This document shows, piece by piece, positions 1 through 8,400 of a DNA stretch of 35,042 nucleotides. The stretch's first letter is position 1, and each line of letters starts with the position of its first letter. Under the pieces are notes generated by a model, which saw only the letters and a program-made list of their open reading frames with translations, was not told the DNA's origin and searched no databases. The DNA comes from Solirubrobacteraceae bacterium (GTDB lineage Bacteria; Actinomycetota; Thermoleophilia; Solirubrobacterales; Solirubrobacteraceae), in assembly GCA_017744415.1 (NCBI GenBank), contig JAGIBJ010000033.1, forward strand, positions 43,639 through 78,680, written 5' to 3'. The position numbers were made by a program, and so were the translations under genes.

Positions 1-212
1 GCGAGATCCTGCTGACCGCGGGCGCGTTCGTCTTCCTCTACCTCGGCTGGCAGCTCTACCTGAACAGCGCGATCGCCGCCGGCAGCATGCGCGCCGACGC
101 GACCGGCAACGATCTGCGCTTCCTCTTCCGCGCTGCGCCGGGTGCCGAGATCATCGCGCCGGGTGGCGCCCAGCGGCTCGGCGAGCTGGTGCTCGCCGGC
201 CTCGCAGCGTAG
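1..212 (+). CDS. C-terminal part of an unidentified membrane-anchored protein (5' partial)
   Basis: An open frame enters from the left edge in frame 3 and ends with TAG at 210-212, giving 69 visible residues. Third codon positions are almost all G or C, so it is very likely coding. The visible part starts with a hydrophobic stretch (LLTAGAFVFLYLGW) typical of one membrane-spanning helix, followed by a short soluble tail with no recognisable catalytic motif. The helix faintly recalls the N-terminal anchor of actinobacterial class E sortases, but the catalytic sortase domain is absent downstream, so I do not assign that function. The true start lies outside the window. Confidence 0.5.
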   Translation, partial: EILLTAGAFVFLYLGWQLYLNSAIAAGSMRADATGNDLRFLFRAAPGAEIIAPGGAQRLGELVLAGLAA

Positions 213-409
213 TCGCAGTCGCCGGCGCCGTGCCGGCTTGAGGTGCCGCTCAGGGCACGGTTGCGGGGCGTCGTTGCGGGCTGCCACACCCCGAGCGCGC
301 TGCCGCGTGCGCTGAATGAGCGCCCAGTTCGGAGCAGACGGGGGTTTGTTCGGGCATACGGTGCGCCGACCGCGGTGATTCCCGCCGCTCGTTCCCGACG
401 GTGGTCACC

Positions 410-637
410 ATGGCTCCAGCAATCGCGCTTCCTTCCGCCTCGCTCGCTCGCGCCATGGCGGAAGCCCACGTCCCGGGAGCCGCGCTCATGCGTGACGTCG
501 CCGGCGATGTCGCCACCTGGCTCGCGGACCTCCGCCACGACCTCGCCGAGGAGACCGACCCCGTTGCGGCCGGCAACCTCGCCGCGCTGATCTCCTACCT
601 GGAGACCGCCAGCCGCTCGCAGATCGCCAGCCGCTAG
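410..637 (+). CDS. Small hypothetical protein (75 aa)
   Basis: A short open frame of 75 residues starting at ATG 410. An in-frame GTG at 401 and an ATG at 455 are alternative starts. Codons after about 455 show strong GC3 bias (WLADLRHDLAEETDP region), whereas the first 15 codons do not, so the ATG at 455 may be the real start. The C-terminal half is predicted helical (AAGNLAALISYLETASRS) with no known domain that I recognise. No clear Shine-Dalgarno sequence precedes any start. Its stop overlaps the stop of the convergent gene at 634-948, an arrangement consistent with two real genes meeting tail to tail. Function unknown. Confidence 0.45.
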   Translation: MAPAIALPSASLARAMAEAHVPGAALMRDVAGDVATWLADLRHDLAEETDPVAAGNLAALISYLETASRSQIASR

Positions 638-948
638 TCGCGGCGGCGGATCACGAATCCGCGCTCGAGCAGTCCCTCGAGCGCGCCTTCGAACGCGGCG
701 TAATCCTGCGCGAGCAGATGGTCGAGCGGGCAACCCGCCGGCCCGCTCGCGCGCACCCAACGGCTCAGCGCCGACCCCTGCACTTGCTCCGCGGCGGCGC
801 GCAGGAGCTGATCGAGCACCTGCGTCTGTGGGAGTACGTCGGCTTCGCCGGCGAGGAGCTGCAGTGGCGTGAGCCCGAGTGCGTCGCAGAGCTCGTCGTC
901 AGCGAGCCCAAGTGCCGCCTGGATGCGCTCCGCGGCCCCGGGCACCAC
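634..948 (-). CDS. Hypothetical protein (104 aa)
   Basis: Minus-strand frame of 104 residues beginning MVPGAAERIQAALGL. It is mostly helical with no membrane segment or signal peptide. The segment ALGLADDELCDALGLTPLQLLAGE looks like a compact helical, possibly helix-turn-helix-like, fold, and the C-terminus (FEGALEGLLERGFVIRRRD) resembles the end of a small winged-helix or helical bundle domain. I do not recognise the family. It follows the DUF4235 gene by only 4 nt on the same strand, so the two are probably cotranscribed. Codon use matches the neighbouring genes. Confidence 0.55.
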   Translation of the reverse strand: MVPGAAERIQAALGLADDELCDALGLTPLQLLAGEADVLPQTQVLDQLLRAAAEQVQGSALSRWVRASGPAGCPLDHLLAQDYAAFEGALEGLLERGFVIRRRD

Positions 949-952
949 GGCG

Positions 953-1225
953 CTAGGCCTTCTTCTTCGTGCCCTCGCCGAGCAGGTTCGTCGAGATGCG
1001 CGCGGCGCCCCGGTCGGCGAGCGTCTTCGTGAGCGAGAACGCGGCGGCCTCGATCAGCGCAGCTAGGAGCACCCAGCGCAGCTTCACCGAGAGGTCCTTC
1101 GCGTCGGGCGTCTCGTTGCCCGGCACGCCGTGCACGCGGCCGAGGGCCTGAGAGGTCACACGCTCGGCGCCCTTACGGGCGAGCAGGCCGAGAGCGATCG
1201 AGATCGGGGTGCGCACGACGAACAC
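953..1225 (-). CDS. DUF4235 family small membrane protein
   Basis: 90-residue protein starting at GTG 1225; a second in-frame GTG at 1216 is possible. It has the layout of actinobacterial DUF4235 proteins: an N-terminal hydrophobic segment (ISIALGLLARKGAERV), a short polar loop, a second hydrophobic helix (LRWVLLAALIEAAAFSLTKTLADRGAARI), and a lysine-rich end. The second half, with W-LLAALI-A and the DRGAAR motif, is the part that matches the family best. No biochemical function is established for this family; the proteins are presumed integral membrane. The gene is divergent from rplY and leads a likely two-gene transcript with the 104-aa protein downstream. Confidence 0.65.
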   Translation of the reverse strand: MFVVRTPISIALGLLARKGAERVTSQALGRVHGVPGNETPDAKDLSVKLRWVLLAALIEAAAFSLTKTLADRGAARISTNLLGEGTKKKA

Positions 1226-1271
1226 GCCGTCAGCGTACAGGGGGTGAACGCATCGAGTGCCGCCGACTCGC

Positions 1272-1277
1272 TAGCAT
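1272..1277 (+). promoter_or_regulatory. -10-like hexamer TAGCAT upstream of rplY
   Basis: TAGCAT lies 11 nt before the rplY ATG. If it is a sigma-A -10 element, transcription would start about 5 nt or less before the start codon, giving a near-leaderless mRNA. No convincing -35 hexamer is seen at 16-18 nt spacing, and no Shine-Dalgarno sequence precedes the ATG. The call rests on position and on the same spacing seen at other genes in this window. Confidence 0.35.
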
Positions 1278-1288
1278 GCTCCGCCGGT

Positions 1289-1939
1289 ATGGCCAACGAA
1301 ACCCTCACGCTCGCAATCAAGCCCCGCGAGGCCGGCAACTCTCGCGATGCTCGTCGCCTGCGTCGCGCTGGCCAGATCCCGGGCGTCCTCTACGGACTCG
1401 ACCAGGACCCGCAGTCGGTCTCCGTCGCCCCGGCTGATCTTCGCCTCGTCCTGATCTCCGGTCAGGCACTCTTCGACGTCGACATCGACGGCGACAAGCA
1501 GCCGGTGCTCATCAAGAACACCGACCGCCACCCGGTTCGCGGCGACGTCACGCACGTCGATTTCCTCCGCGTCGACCTCAACCAGCCGATCGAGGCGATC
1601 GTGCCGATCGAGCTCACGGGCGTCGAAGAGGCCCCGGGCGTCATCAACCGCGGCATCCTGGACCACCAGCTCCGCGAGGTCACGATCCTGGCCCTCCCGA
1701 CGGCCATCCCCGAGTCGCTCGTCATCGACATCTCGTGGATGGACCTCGGCGACACCTTCCTGCTCAACCGCATCTCGCCGCCCGAGGGCGTCACGATCGT
1801 GTCTGAGCACCGCGACGAGATCGCGGTCGTCACGCTCACCGCGTCGCGTGGCTCCGTCGCCGCCGCTCGCGCCGAAGCTGCCGCCGAGGGCGACGCCGAG
1901 GCCGCTGCCGACGGTGACACCGCCGGCGAGGACGCCTAA
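1289..1939 (+). CDS. rplY: 50S ribosomal protein L25/general stress protein Ctc (bL25, long form)
   Basis: 216-residue protein starting at ATG 1289 (MANETLTLAIKPRE). The N-terminal domain (about 1-90) is the 5S-rRNA-binding bL25 fold with the conserved RRAGQIPGVLYG segment near residues 25-36 and HPVRGDVTHVDF near 85-96. The C-terminal TL5/CTC beta domain follows (about 97-185, with GVEEAPGV and LPTAIPESLVIDIS). An Ala/Glu/Asp-rich tail (AAARAEAAAEGD...) ends the protein, as is usual in actinobacterial members. It binds 5S rRNA in the large ribosomal subunit. An upstream in-frame extension to 1130 is rejected because it would overlap the divergent DUF4235 gene. pth begins 6 nt after the stop, a classic rplY-pth pairing. 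Confidence 0.93.
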   Translation: MANETLTLAIKPREAGNSRDARRLRRAGQIPGVLYGLDQDPQSVSVAPADLRLVLISGQALFDVDIDGDKQPVLIKNTDRHPVRGDVTHVDFLRVDLNQPIEAIVPIELTGVEEAPGVINRGILDHQLREVTILALPTAIPESLVIDISWMDLGDTFLLNRISPPEGVTIVSEHRDEIAVVTLTASRGSVAAARAEAAAEGDAEAAADGDTAGEDA

Positions 1940-1945
1940 CCAGCG

Positions 1946-2557
1946 ATGCGGCTCGGCGGCACGCCGCCGCCGGCTGACTGGCTGCTCGTCGGGCTCGGGA
2001 ATCCGGGCTCGCGCTACGAGCGCACCCGTCACAACATCGGATTCATGGTGCTGGACGAGCTCCAGCGCCGCTGGGACCTGCCGCGAGGCAAGGACCGGTT
2101 CAAGTCGCGCGTCGCCGAGGGCCGTACCGGTCCGGGTGGCGCGCGCGTCGTCCTGCTCTGGCCGCAGACGTTCATGAATCTCGTCGGGCAGGCCGCCTCG
2201 CCCGCCCGCGGCGCCTACAAGGTCGAGCTCGACCACGTGCTCGCGCTGCACGACGAGATCGACCTGCCGTTCGGTGAGCTGAGGCCCCGCCTCGGCGGCG
2301 GGCTCGCCGGCCACAACGGCCTGAAGTCGATGAAGGCCGAGCTCGGCACCCCCGACTTTGGCCGGCTTCGCATCGGCGTCTCGCGCCCCGACACCACCGA
2401 TCCCGAGATCGTCTCGGCGTGGGTGCTCGGGCGTTTCAGCGAGCCGCCCGCCGAGGTCGCCAAGCTCATCAGCGACAGCGCCGACCTCGTCGAGGCCATC
2501 GTCGACGGGCGGCAGGAACTTCCGCTCCACGTGGGCGGCGGACAGCGCAAGCGGTGA
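1946..2557 (+). CDS. pth: Peptidyl-tRNA hydrolase
   Basis: 203-residue Pth family protein that cleaves peptidyl-tRNA released from stalled ribosomes, recycling tRNA in the cytoplasm. Visible family residues: GLGNPG with Asn19, the catalytic His29 in TRHNIGF, Asn78 in QTFMNLVG, Asp103 in HDEIDLPFG, and Asn124 in AGHNGLKS. The length fits the bacterial family (about 190-200 residues) with about ten extra residues before the first beta strand. The usual Ser after Asn-Leu in the TFMN(L)SG motif is Val here, a minor variation. It lies 6 nt after rplY and 10 nt before the PfkB-type kinase gene, so these three probably form one transcript. Confidence 0.95.
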   Translation: MRLGGTPPPADWLLVGLGNPGSRYERTRHNIGFMVLDELQRRWDLPRGKDRFKSRVAEGRTGPGGARVVLLWPQTFMNLVGQAASPARGAYKVELDHVLALHDEIDLPFGELRPRLGGGLAGHNGLKSMKAELGTPDFGRLRIGVSRPDTTDPEIVSAWVLGRFSEPPAEVAKLISDSADLVEAIVDGRQELPLHVGGGQRKR

Positions 2558-2567
2558 GTCCGCGCCC

Positions 2568-3413
2568 ATGGGCGACGCCACCACGGCACTGACGCCGCCC
2601 GGCGTCACCGTCCTCGGCAACCTCGCGATCGACCGCATCGACGGCGCCGCACCGAGCCCCGGTGGCGCCCCGTCCTTCGTCGCGCCGGCGCTGGCGCATG
2701 CCGGTGGCGGCCGGATCGTGGCCCGGGCCGCGTCGGCCGACAATGACTTCTTCGCCGGCATCGTCGACGCGGCCGCCGGCGTGCCGTTCGACCTCGTCGC
2801 CGGCGCATCGACCGCCGCGTTCAGCATGCGCTATGCCGGCGACCACCGCGTGATGGCCGTCGACGCGATCGGCCCGAGCTGGGAGGCCGCGACCATCCGC
2901 GCCGCATGCGTATCGACCGCCTGGGTGCACCTCGCCGCGCTGCTGCGCTCCGACTTCACCCCGGGCGCCCTCGCCGAGCTCGCTGCCGCCGGAACGCGGA
3001 TCGCCTTCGATGGCCAAGGCCTCGTGCGCGCCGCGCGCACAGGGCCGCTCGTCACCGACGACGCCTTCGACCCGGCGCTGCTGGCACATGTCGACCTCCT
3101 CAAGCTCGCCGACGACGAGGCGGCGGTCCTCGCCGGCGGGGCGCCCTTCGACCTCGTCGACGCCGCCCGCCTCGGCGTACCCGAGATCATCGTCACCGCT
3201 GGCTCCCACGGCAGCACGATCTACCTCGCGGGCGAGGTGATCTCGGTCGCGCCACCCTTCCGGGTGGAGGGCGTGCACGCCACCGGCGCCGGTGACACCT
3301 TCACGGTCAGCTACGTCGCCGCGCGCGCCAGCGGTGAGAGCCCCGCGGCGGCGGCGGAGCTGGCGAGCCAGTTCGTCGCTGAACTCCTGCTCGTTCGCAA
3401 AGACCTCGGCTGA
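2568..3413 (+). CDS. PfkB-family carbohydrate kinase
   Basis: 281-residue protein starting at ATG 2568, ten nt after pth. It belongs to the ribokinase/PfkB superfamily. The N-terminal strand VLGNLAIDRI and the SPGGAPSFVA segment correspond to the substrate-binding Gly-Gly region. Near the C-terminus the second family signature TGAGDTF (residues 239-245) carries the anion-hole Gly-Ala-Gly and the catalytic base Asp243. Such enzymes phosphorylate sugars, nucleosides or related alcohols using ATP. The specific substrate cannot be read from the sequence, and the protein is somewhat shorter than ribokinase (about 300-310). No sugar-metabolism genes are adjacent, and the link with rplY-pth looks positional rather than functional. 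Confidence 0.85.
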   Translation: MGDATTALTPPGVTVLGNLAIDRIDGAAPSPGGAPSFVAPALAHAGGGRIVARAASADNDFFAGIVDAAAGVPFDLVAGASTAAFSMRYAGDHRVMAVDAIGPSWEAATIRAACVSTAWVHLAALLRSDFTPGALAELAAAGTRIAFDGQGLVRAARTGPLVTDDAFDPALLAHVDLLKLADDEAAVLAGGAPFDLVDAARLGVPEIIVTAGSHGSTIYLAGEVISVAPPFRVEGVHATGAGDTFTVSYVAARASGESPAAAAELASQFVAELLLVRKDLG

Positions 3414-3427
3414 GGGCGCGATCCGCG

Positions 3428-3442
3428 GCGCCTCGCAGGCGC
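3428..3442. terminator. Weak hairpin between convergent genes
   Basis: GCGCC and GGCGC arms (5 bp) flank a TCGCA loop in the 50-nt gap between the convergent kinase and sulfurtransferase genes. There is no T-run on either strand. The position suits a bidirectional terminator, but the stem is short and such hairpins are common by chance at this GC content. The same gap also holds two copies of GGCGCGATCC. Confidence 0.25.
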
Positions 3443-3463
3443 GATCCACCACGCCCCACGCAC

Positions 3464-4291
3464 TCAGAGTCCCGCAGGATCGGCGCCGAGCTCGACGGGC
3501 CGCGAGGTGTCGCGGCTGTACTGGCTCCAGGAGCCGGGAAAGAGCCGGCCGGGCTGAAGGTCGAGGTGCTCGGCGACGAGCAGGTTGAGGCATGCCGTGA
3601 CTCCGGAACCGCAGGAGGCGATGAGCGGCGTGTCGTGCTCGATCCCAACGGCCGCGAAGCGCTTCTCGAGCTCGCGGACGGGGAGGAGGCGGCCGTCGGC
3701 GCCCACGTGGCCCCGGCAGGGGAGGTTGCGCGAGCCGGGGATGTGGCCTGGGCGTGGATCGATCCCGTCCGGCTCGCCGGCGAAGCGGTCGGCGGCGCGC
3801 GCGTCGATCACCACGCCATCGGCGGAGGCCAGCTCGTCGATCGCGGCGAGCCGGTCGGCGGGCCAGGCCCGCGGGGTGAAGGTCGCGAGGCGGCGGTGCG
3901 GCGGCTCGCCCGCCTCGAGCTCGCCCTTCCACGCCTTCATGCCGCCGTCGAGCACGGCGGCGCGGCTGCCGATGGTGCGCAGCATCCAGACGAGCCGCGC
4001 GGCGATCGCGCCCGAGTCGTCGTCGTAGGCGACGACGACGTCGGCATCGCCGATGCCGAGGTGCGCGAGCGCGTTCGCGAAGCGCTTCGGATCCGGGAGC
4101 GGATGCCGGCCCGCGCCCTCGACGCCGTGCGCGGCGAGGTCGCGATCGAGGTTCACGAACACGGCGCCGGGCAGGTGACCGGCGAGGTAGTCGTCGTGCT
4201 TCGCTCCGCCCGCGAGCCCCCACCGCACGTCGGCAAGGATCACATCCGGATGGGCCTCGACCCAGGCCTGGTCGACGAACGGCGCGATCAT
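3464..4291 (-). CDS. sseA: Sulfurtransferase with two rhodanese domains (3-mercaptopyruvate sulfurtransferase type)
   Basis: 275-residue protein starting at ATG 4291, preceded by a good Shine-Dalgarno (GGAGG, 2 nt upstream of the start on the minus strand). It has two rhodanese domains: an inactive N-terminal one (about 1-130, with LADVRWGLAGG and HLPGAVFVNLD) and a C-terminal catalytic one (about 150-270, with VVIDARA and GHIPGSRNLP). The active-site loop is CGSGVTA with Cys227; the CGSGV pattern is typical of 3-mercaptopyruvate sulfurtransferases, whereas thiosulfate rhodaneses usually have a charged loop such as CRKGVT. It would transfer sulfane sulfur to an acceptor such as cyanide or a thiol. 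An in-frame extension upstream runs through the inverted repeat at 4328-4400 and is rejected. Confidence 0.88.
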   Translation of the reverse strand: MIAPFVDQAWVEAHPDVILADVRWGLAGGAKHDDYLAGHLPGAVFVNLDRDLAAHGVEGAGRHPLPDPKRFANALAHLGIGDADVVVAYDDDSGAIAARLVWMLRTIGSRAAVLDGGMKAWKGELEAGEPPHRRLATFTPRAWPADRLAAIDELASADGVVIDARAADRFAGEPDGIDPRPGHIPGSRNLPCRGHVGADGRLLPVRELEKRFAAVGIEHDTPLIASCGSGVTACLNLLVAEHLDLQPGRLFPGSWSQYSRDTSRPVELGADPAGL

Positions 4292-4300
4292 GCCTCCAAC

Positions 4301-4315
4301 CGTACCGCCGGTACG
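4301..4315. promoter_or_regulatory. Short palindrome CGTACC-N3-GGTACG near the sulfurtransferase start
   Basis: A perfect 6-bp inverted repeat with a 3-nt centre lies just upstream of the sulfurtransferase ribosome binding site. It could be an operator or part of a 5' leader hairpin. No regulator gene is adjacent, and the call rests only on symmetry and position. Confidence 0.25.
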
Positions 4316-4327
4316 CCCGCCCGACCA

Positions 4328-4400
4328 CGCGATCAGGCCGTTCTGGCATGCGTTTCTCCCCGAGTTGGGTAGAAACGCATGCCAGAACGGCCTGATCGCG
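4328..4400. repeat. Perfect 30-bp inverted repeat with 13-nt spacer
   Basis: Arms at 4328-4357 and 4371-4400 are exact reverse complements over all 30 positions (left arm begins CGCGATCAGGCCG and ends GCGTTTCT). The 13-nt centre (ccccgagttgggt) can add three more C-G pairs. The element lies between divergent genes, so it is not an ordinary terminator of either. Transcribed from either side it would form a very stable stem-loop in a 5' leader. It could be a short palindromic (REP/MITE-like) element, a leader regulatory structure or a cruciform-forming site. I found no second copy in this window. Confidence 0.9.
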
Positions 4401-4435
4401 CGCAACGAAGCGGCTCGGGACGGGTTTGTGGTTGC

Positions 4436-5383
4436 GTGTCACCGACGCGCTGGATGTTCCGAGCGGCCCTCAGCGGCCTCGCCGCCGTGGCGACCGTCGC
4501 CGCTGCGAGCACCGCGCCGGCCAAGTCGCCGGCCCCGCGCTACCTCGGCTACCCGTGCCCCGATCCGGTCGGCCACAAGGTCACGCAGTGTCGTCTGGGG
4601 ATCCACGGCACCCCCGATCTCAGCCGCCGGGCGTGGGCGAAGACCGCGAGCAAGGAGGTGACCGTGAGCGCAGCGTTCCGCGAGCTGAATCCGAATCCGG
4701 CGCGGGGAGGGGCGCGCGAATGGCCGGTGGTCGACTCGCTCGGGCAGCAGATGGGCACGCTGCGCCAGACGAAGAACGGCAAGCGACGGCTCTTGGCCGC
4801 CGACGGCCAGGACTTCTCAGTGGTCGCGATGAACGTGCGCGGGCACGGCTGCGCGGCGAGCAACGCCCAGATGGCCACGCAGACGCTGGCCCAGATCATC
4901 GCGCCGAAGGCACCGGGGCACGGCACGCAAGGGTTCCTCGCGATCGACGCGGTCGCCGACGACGCCGCGCGCCGCGCGTTCACCGACCAGCTGGGCGGCG
5001 GCACCGGCTGCGGCCCGTCCGGTACGCGTCGCGGCAAGGCGCGGCCCCTCGCCGATCCAGCCGTCGGCGCCGCCGCGCACGCGCGCCTCTCGAACGGGAC
5101 GCTCAACAGCGTCACCGAGTACGACGCCAAGCCCGCGTTCGGCCGCACGATCTACGTGATGACGAACACCACCTCGGTGCGGGTCGGCGGGATCACGCGC
5201 GCGATCGTGCGCGCCGGCACGCCGGTGCAGACCGTCGACCGCTTCCGCCGGTGCGACCCGAACAGCGACGGCACCCTCACGTGGCGCTACCTCGCCATCT
5301 CCACGGCGGGCGCCACCGGCCCCATCGACCGCAGATACCTCTACGGCTGGGTGCCCACGCGCTGCCCGGCACGCATGCGCTGA
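4436..5383 (+). CDS. Secreted protein of unknown function
   Basis: 315-residue protein if started at GTG 4436; an ATG at 4454 (MFRAALSGLAAV) is the alternative. Either gives a typical signal peptide: arginine, hydrophobic core LSGLAAVATVAAAS, then a likely cleavage after the APA region. An upstream ATG at 4379 lies inside the inverted repeat and is unlikely. The mature part has several cysteines (YPCPDP, QCRLG, GHGCAAS, GTGCGPS, RRCDPNSD, TRCPARMR), suggesting disulfides in an exported protein. The end, YLYGWVPTRC, resembles SH3b-like or small cell-wall modules, but I do not recognise the family with confidence. It is divergent from the sulfurtransferase and followed by the mfd promoter region. 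Confidence 0.7.
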   Translation: MSPTRWMFRAALSGLAAVATVAAASTAPAKSPAPRYLGYPCPDPVGHKVTQCRLGIHGTPDLSRRAWAKTASKEVTVSAAFRELNPNPARGGAREWPVVDSLGQQMGTLRQTKNGKRRLLAADGQDFSVVAMNVRGHGCAASNAQMATQTLAQIIAPKAPGHGTQGFLAIDAVADDAARRAFTDQLGGGTGCGPSGTRRGKARPLADPAVGAAAHARLSNGTLNSVTEYDAKPAFGRTIYVMTNTTSVRVGGITRAIVRAGTPVQTVDRFRRCDPNSDGTLTWRYLAISTAGATGPIDRRYLYGWVPTRCPARMR

Positions 5384-5423
5384 CACACACGTATGGGCCG
5401 GTGCGGCGGCGGGCACTCACGGA

Positions 5424-5443
5424 TCGAACGTCCGTTCTAGACT
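5424..5443 (+). promoter_or_regulatory. LexA-type SOS box overlapping the mfd -10 region
   Basis: TCGAACGTCCGTTCTA at 5424-5439 contains GAAC-N4-GTTC, the core of the Gram-positive/actinobacterial LexA box (TCGAAC-N4-GTTCGA), with one mismatch in the outer bases of the right half. It overlaps a -10-like hexamer TAGACT (5438-5443) that ends 9 nt before the mfd ATG, so a bound repressor would block initiation. LexA recognition of this form is well established in Bacillus and mycobacteria; that it operates in this organism is inference. Confidence 0.6.
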
Positions 5444-5452
5444 GCCTCCTGG

Positions 5453-8400
5453 ATGACCCTGCGTCCGCTGCTCGACCATCTCTCGCGTGAGGACGTCGGC
5501 CGGCAGGTGCTGGCAGGCGGCCGGGCGGTCGTCAGCCAAGGCCTGCGGCCCTACGTGATCGCTGCGCTCGCCGCCGAGCGCCAAGACCCGCTCGTGGTCG
5601 TGTGCGCGGGCGAGGACGAGGCGCGCGAACTCTCGCACGAGCTCGCTGCCTGGCTCGCCCCGCAGCGCGTGCGCTGGTACCCGAGCCGCGGCGTCGCCTA
5701 CCGCTCGCATCTCGCGCCGCCGCCGCACCTCATCGGCCTGCGCATCGCCGCGATCGACGCGCTCCTGGATGCCGCCGACGCCGAGCTCGCCACCGCCGCG
5801 CAGGCGCCGCCCGTGATCGTCGCCAGCGCCGCGGCGCTCGCCGAGCGCATCCCGGATCCGGAGCTGCGCCCGCACGGGCTCACCCTCAAGAAGGGCGACC
5901 TCATCGATCTCGACGAGTTCGCCGTCGAACTCGTCGACCGGGGCTACGAACGCGTCGAACAGGTGGAGGACCGCGGCCAGTTCGCAATCCGCGGTGGCCT
6001 GCTCGATCTCTTCCCGGCGACATCCGACAACGCCGTGCGCGTCGACCTGTTCGACATCGAGGTCGAGACCCTCCGCAGCTTCTCAACGTTCACGCAGCGA
6101 TCCATCGCCGATCTCGAAGAGGTCGAGATCGCGCCGGCGGCCGAGCTCAAGGCCGAGCTGCGCGTCGCGCCCGAGATGGTGGCAGACGAGGGCGAGCGCC
6201 CCGACATCGCCGAGCTGCTCCCGCTCGACCGCTTCATCAGCCCGCTCGACCTCCTCGGCGACGCCGGCGTGGTGCTGCTGTCCCAGCAGGATCTCGAAGC
6301 GGCGGTCGCCGACCACGAGCACGAGGTGAGCGGCGTCATCCACGAGGACGACGCGGCGCGTCTCTACACGCCCGCGGCGCACCTCCTCTCGATGCTCGCC
6401 GAGCGCGCGGTGCTCCAGCTCGAGCTCACCGGCGACGGCCCCGAGCTTCGCGCGCAGGCACCCGACGCGATGGCGGCGACGCTGAGCGAGGCCGAGGGCC
6501 AGCTCGAGCAGCTCGTGCGCAGCGGTTACCGCGTCGTGATCGCCTGGCCGCAGCGCGGGGAGGGTGAGCGCGCGGCGTTCAACCTCGCGCGCGTGAAGCA
6601 CCGCTGGATCGAGGACGGCAGCGGCCAGGCGAGCGAGCGCGAGGTGGAGTTCACGGTCAGCCCGCTCAGCGACGGGTTCGTCGCCGCCGGCCTGCGCCTC
6701 GCGGTGATCCCGAGTCGTCGCCTGCTGCGCCGCCGCCGCGCGCAGGCTGAGCACGCGCGCCGCGGCCGGGGCGTGCTGCGGTCCTTCGCGGATCTCCGCC
6801 TCGGCGACATCGTCGTCCACGAGGACCACGGCATCGCGCGCTTCGCCGGGTTCGACACGAAGACCGTCGCGGGCGTCACGCGCGACTACCTCGAGCTCGA
6901 GTTCCAGGGCAGCGACCGCGTGTTCCTCCCGACCGAGCAGCTGGCGAAGATCAGCCGATATGTCGGTGCCGACGGTGCGCATCCGCCGCTCTCCAAGCTC
7001 GGCGGCAAGAGCTGGGAGACGATGCGCGCCCGCGCGCGCAAGGCCGCCCAGCAGCTGGCCGGCGAGCTGCTCAACCTCTACGCCGAGCGCCGCCGCCGCC
7101 TTGGGCACCGCTTCCCCGCCGACGGGGAGTGGCAGCAGCAGTTCGAGGAGCGCTTCCCGCATCGCGAGACGGCCGACCAGCTCGAGGCCATCGACCTCGT
7201 CAAGGCCGACATGGAGAGCGAGCGCCCGATGGACCGCCTGCTCTGTGGCGACGTCGGGTTCGGCAAGACGGAGGTCGCGATCCGCGCTGCCTTCAAGGCC
7301 GTCGGCGACGGCAAGCAGGTGATGATCCTCGCCCCGACGACGATCCTCGCCCAGCAGCATTTCGGCACCTTCAGCGAGCGCTTCCGCGACTACCCCTTCA
7401 GCGTGGATCTCGTCAGCCGCTTCCGCACCACCGCAGACCAGAACGCCGCCATCGACAACTTCTCGTCCGGCAAGGTCGACGTGCTCATCGGCACCCACCG
7501 CCTCCTCGGCAAGGACGTGCGTCCCAAGGATCTCGGCCTGCTGATCCTCGACGAGGAGCAGCGCTTCGGCGTCAAGCAGAAGGAGCTCATGCGGCAGCTG
7601 CGCCTCAAGGTCGACGTGCTCGCGATGAGCGCCACGCCGATCCCGCGCACGCTCCAGATGAGCCTTGCGGGCATCCGCGACATCTCGGTGATCGCCACGC
7701 CGCCCGAGGGCCGCCGCGCCGTGAAGACGATCGTCGGCGAGTACGACGAGGAGCAGGTGAAGTTCGCGATCGAGCGCGAGCTGGGGCGCAACGGCCAGGT
7801 GTTCTTCCTCCACAACCGCGTGGAGTCGATCGACGAGACCGCCGAGCGCCTGCGCGGCCTCGCGCCCGCGGCCAAGGTCGTCGTCGCCCACGGGCAGATG
7901 GACGAGAAGGAACTCGAGGAGAAGATGATGAGCTTCGTGCGCGGCGAGGCCGACGTGCTCGTCAGCACTTCGATCATCGAGACCGGCATCGACGTGCCGA
8001 GCGCCAACACGCTCATCATCGACCGCGCCGATCTCTTCGGCCTCAGCCAGCTCCACCAGATCCGCGGGCGCGTGGGCCGCAGCACCCAGCGCGCGTATGC
8101 CTACATGCTCTATCCGAGCGCGAGCGAGCTCACGGAGTCGGCCGCCCAGCGCCTCTCCGCCCTCGCCGACCATTCCGATCTCGGCGCCGGTCTGAAGATC
8201 GCCATGCGCGACCTCGAGCTGCGCGGCGCCGGCAACCTCCTCGGCGACGAGCAGAGCGGCCACGTCGCCGCGCTCGGCTTCGAGCTCTACCTCCAGATGA
8301 TCGACGAGGCCGTTCGGGCCATGGGCGGCATGGAGGGTGACGACACGGACGAGGAGATCGAGCCGGTACGCCTCGACGTGAGCCTCGACGCGTACGTGCC

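Noticed and set aside
1130-1288. Upstream in-frame extension of rplY (53 codons)
   Set aside because: It overlaps the divergent DUF4235 gene, has no bL25 similarity, and the ATG at 1289 gives the canonical family start.
4292-4405. Upstream extension of the sulfurtransferase through the inverted repeat
   Set aside because: A good ribosome binding site precedes ATG 4291, and the extension would translate the palindrome.
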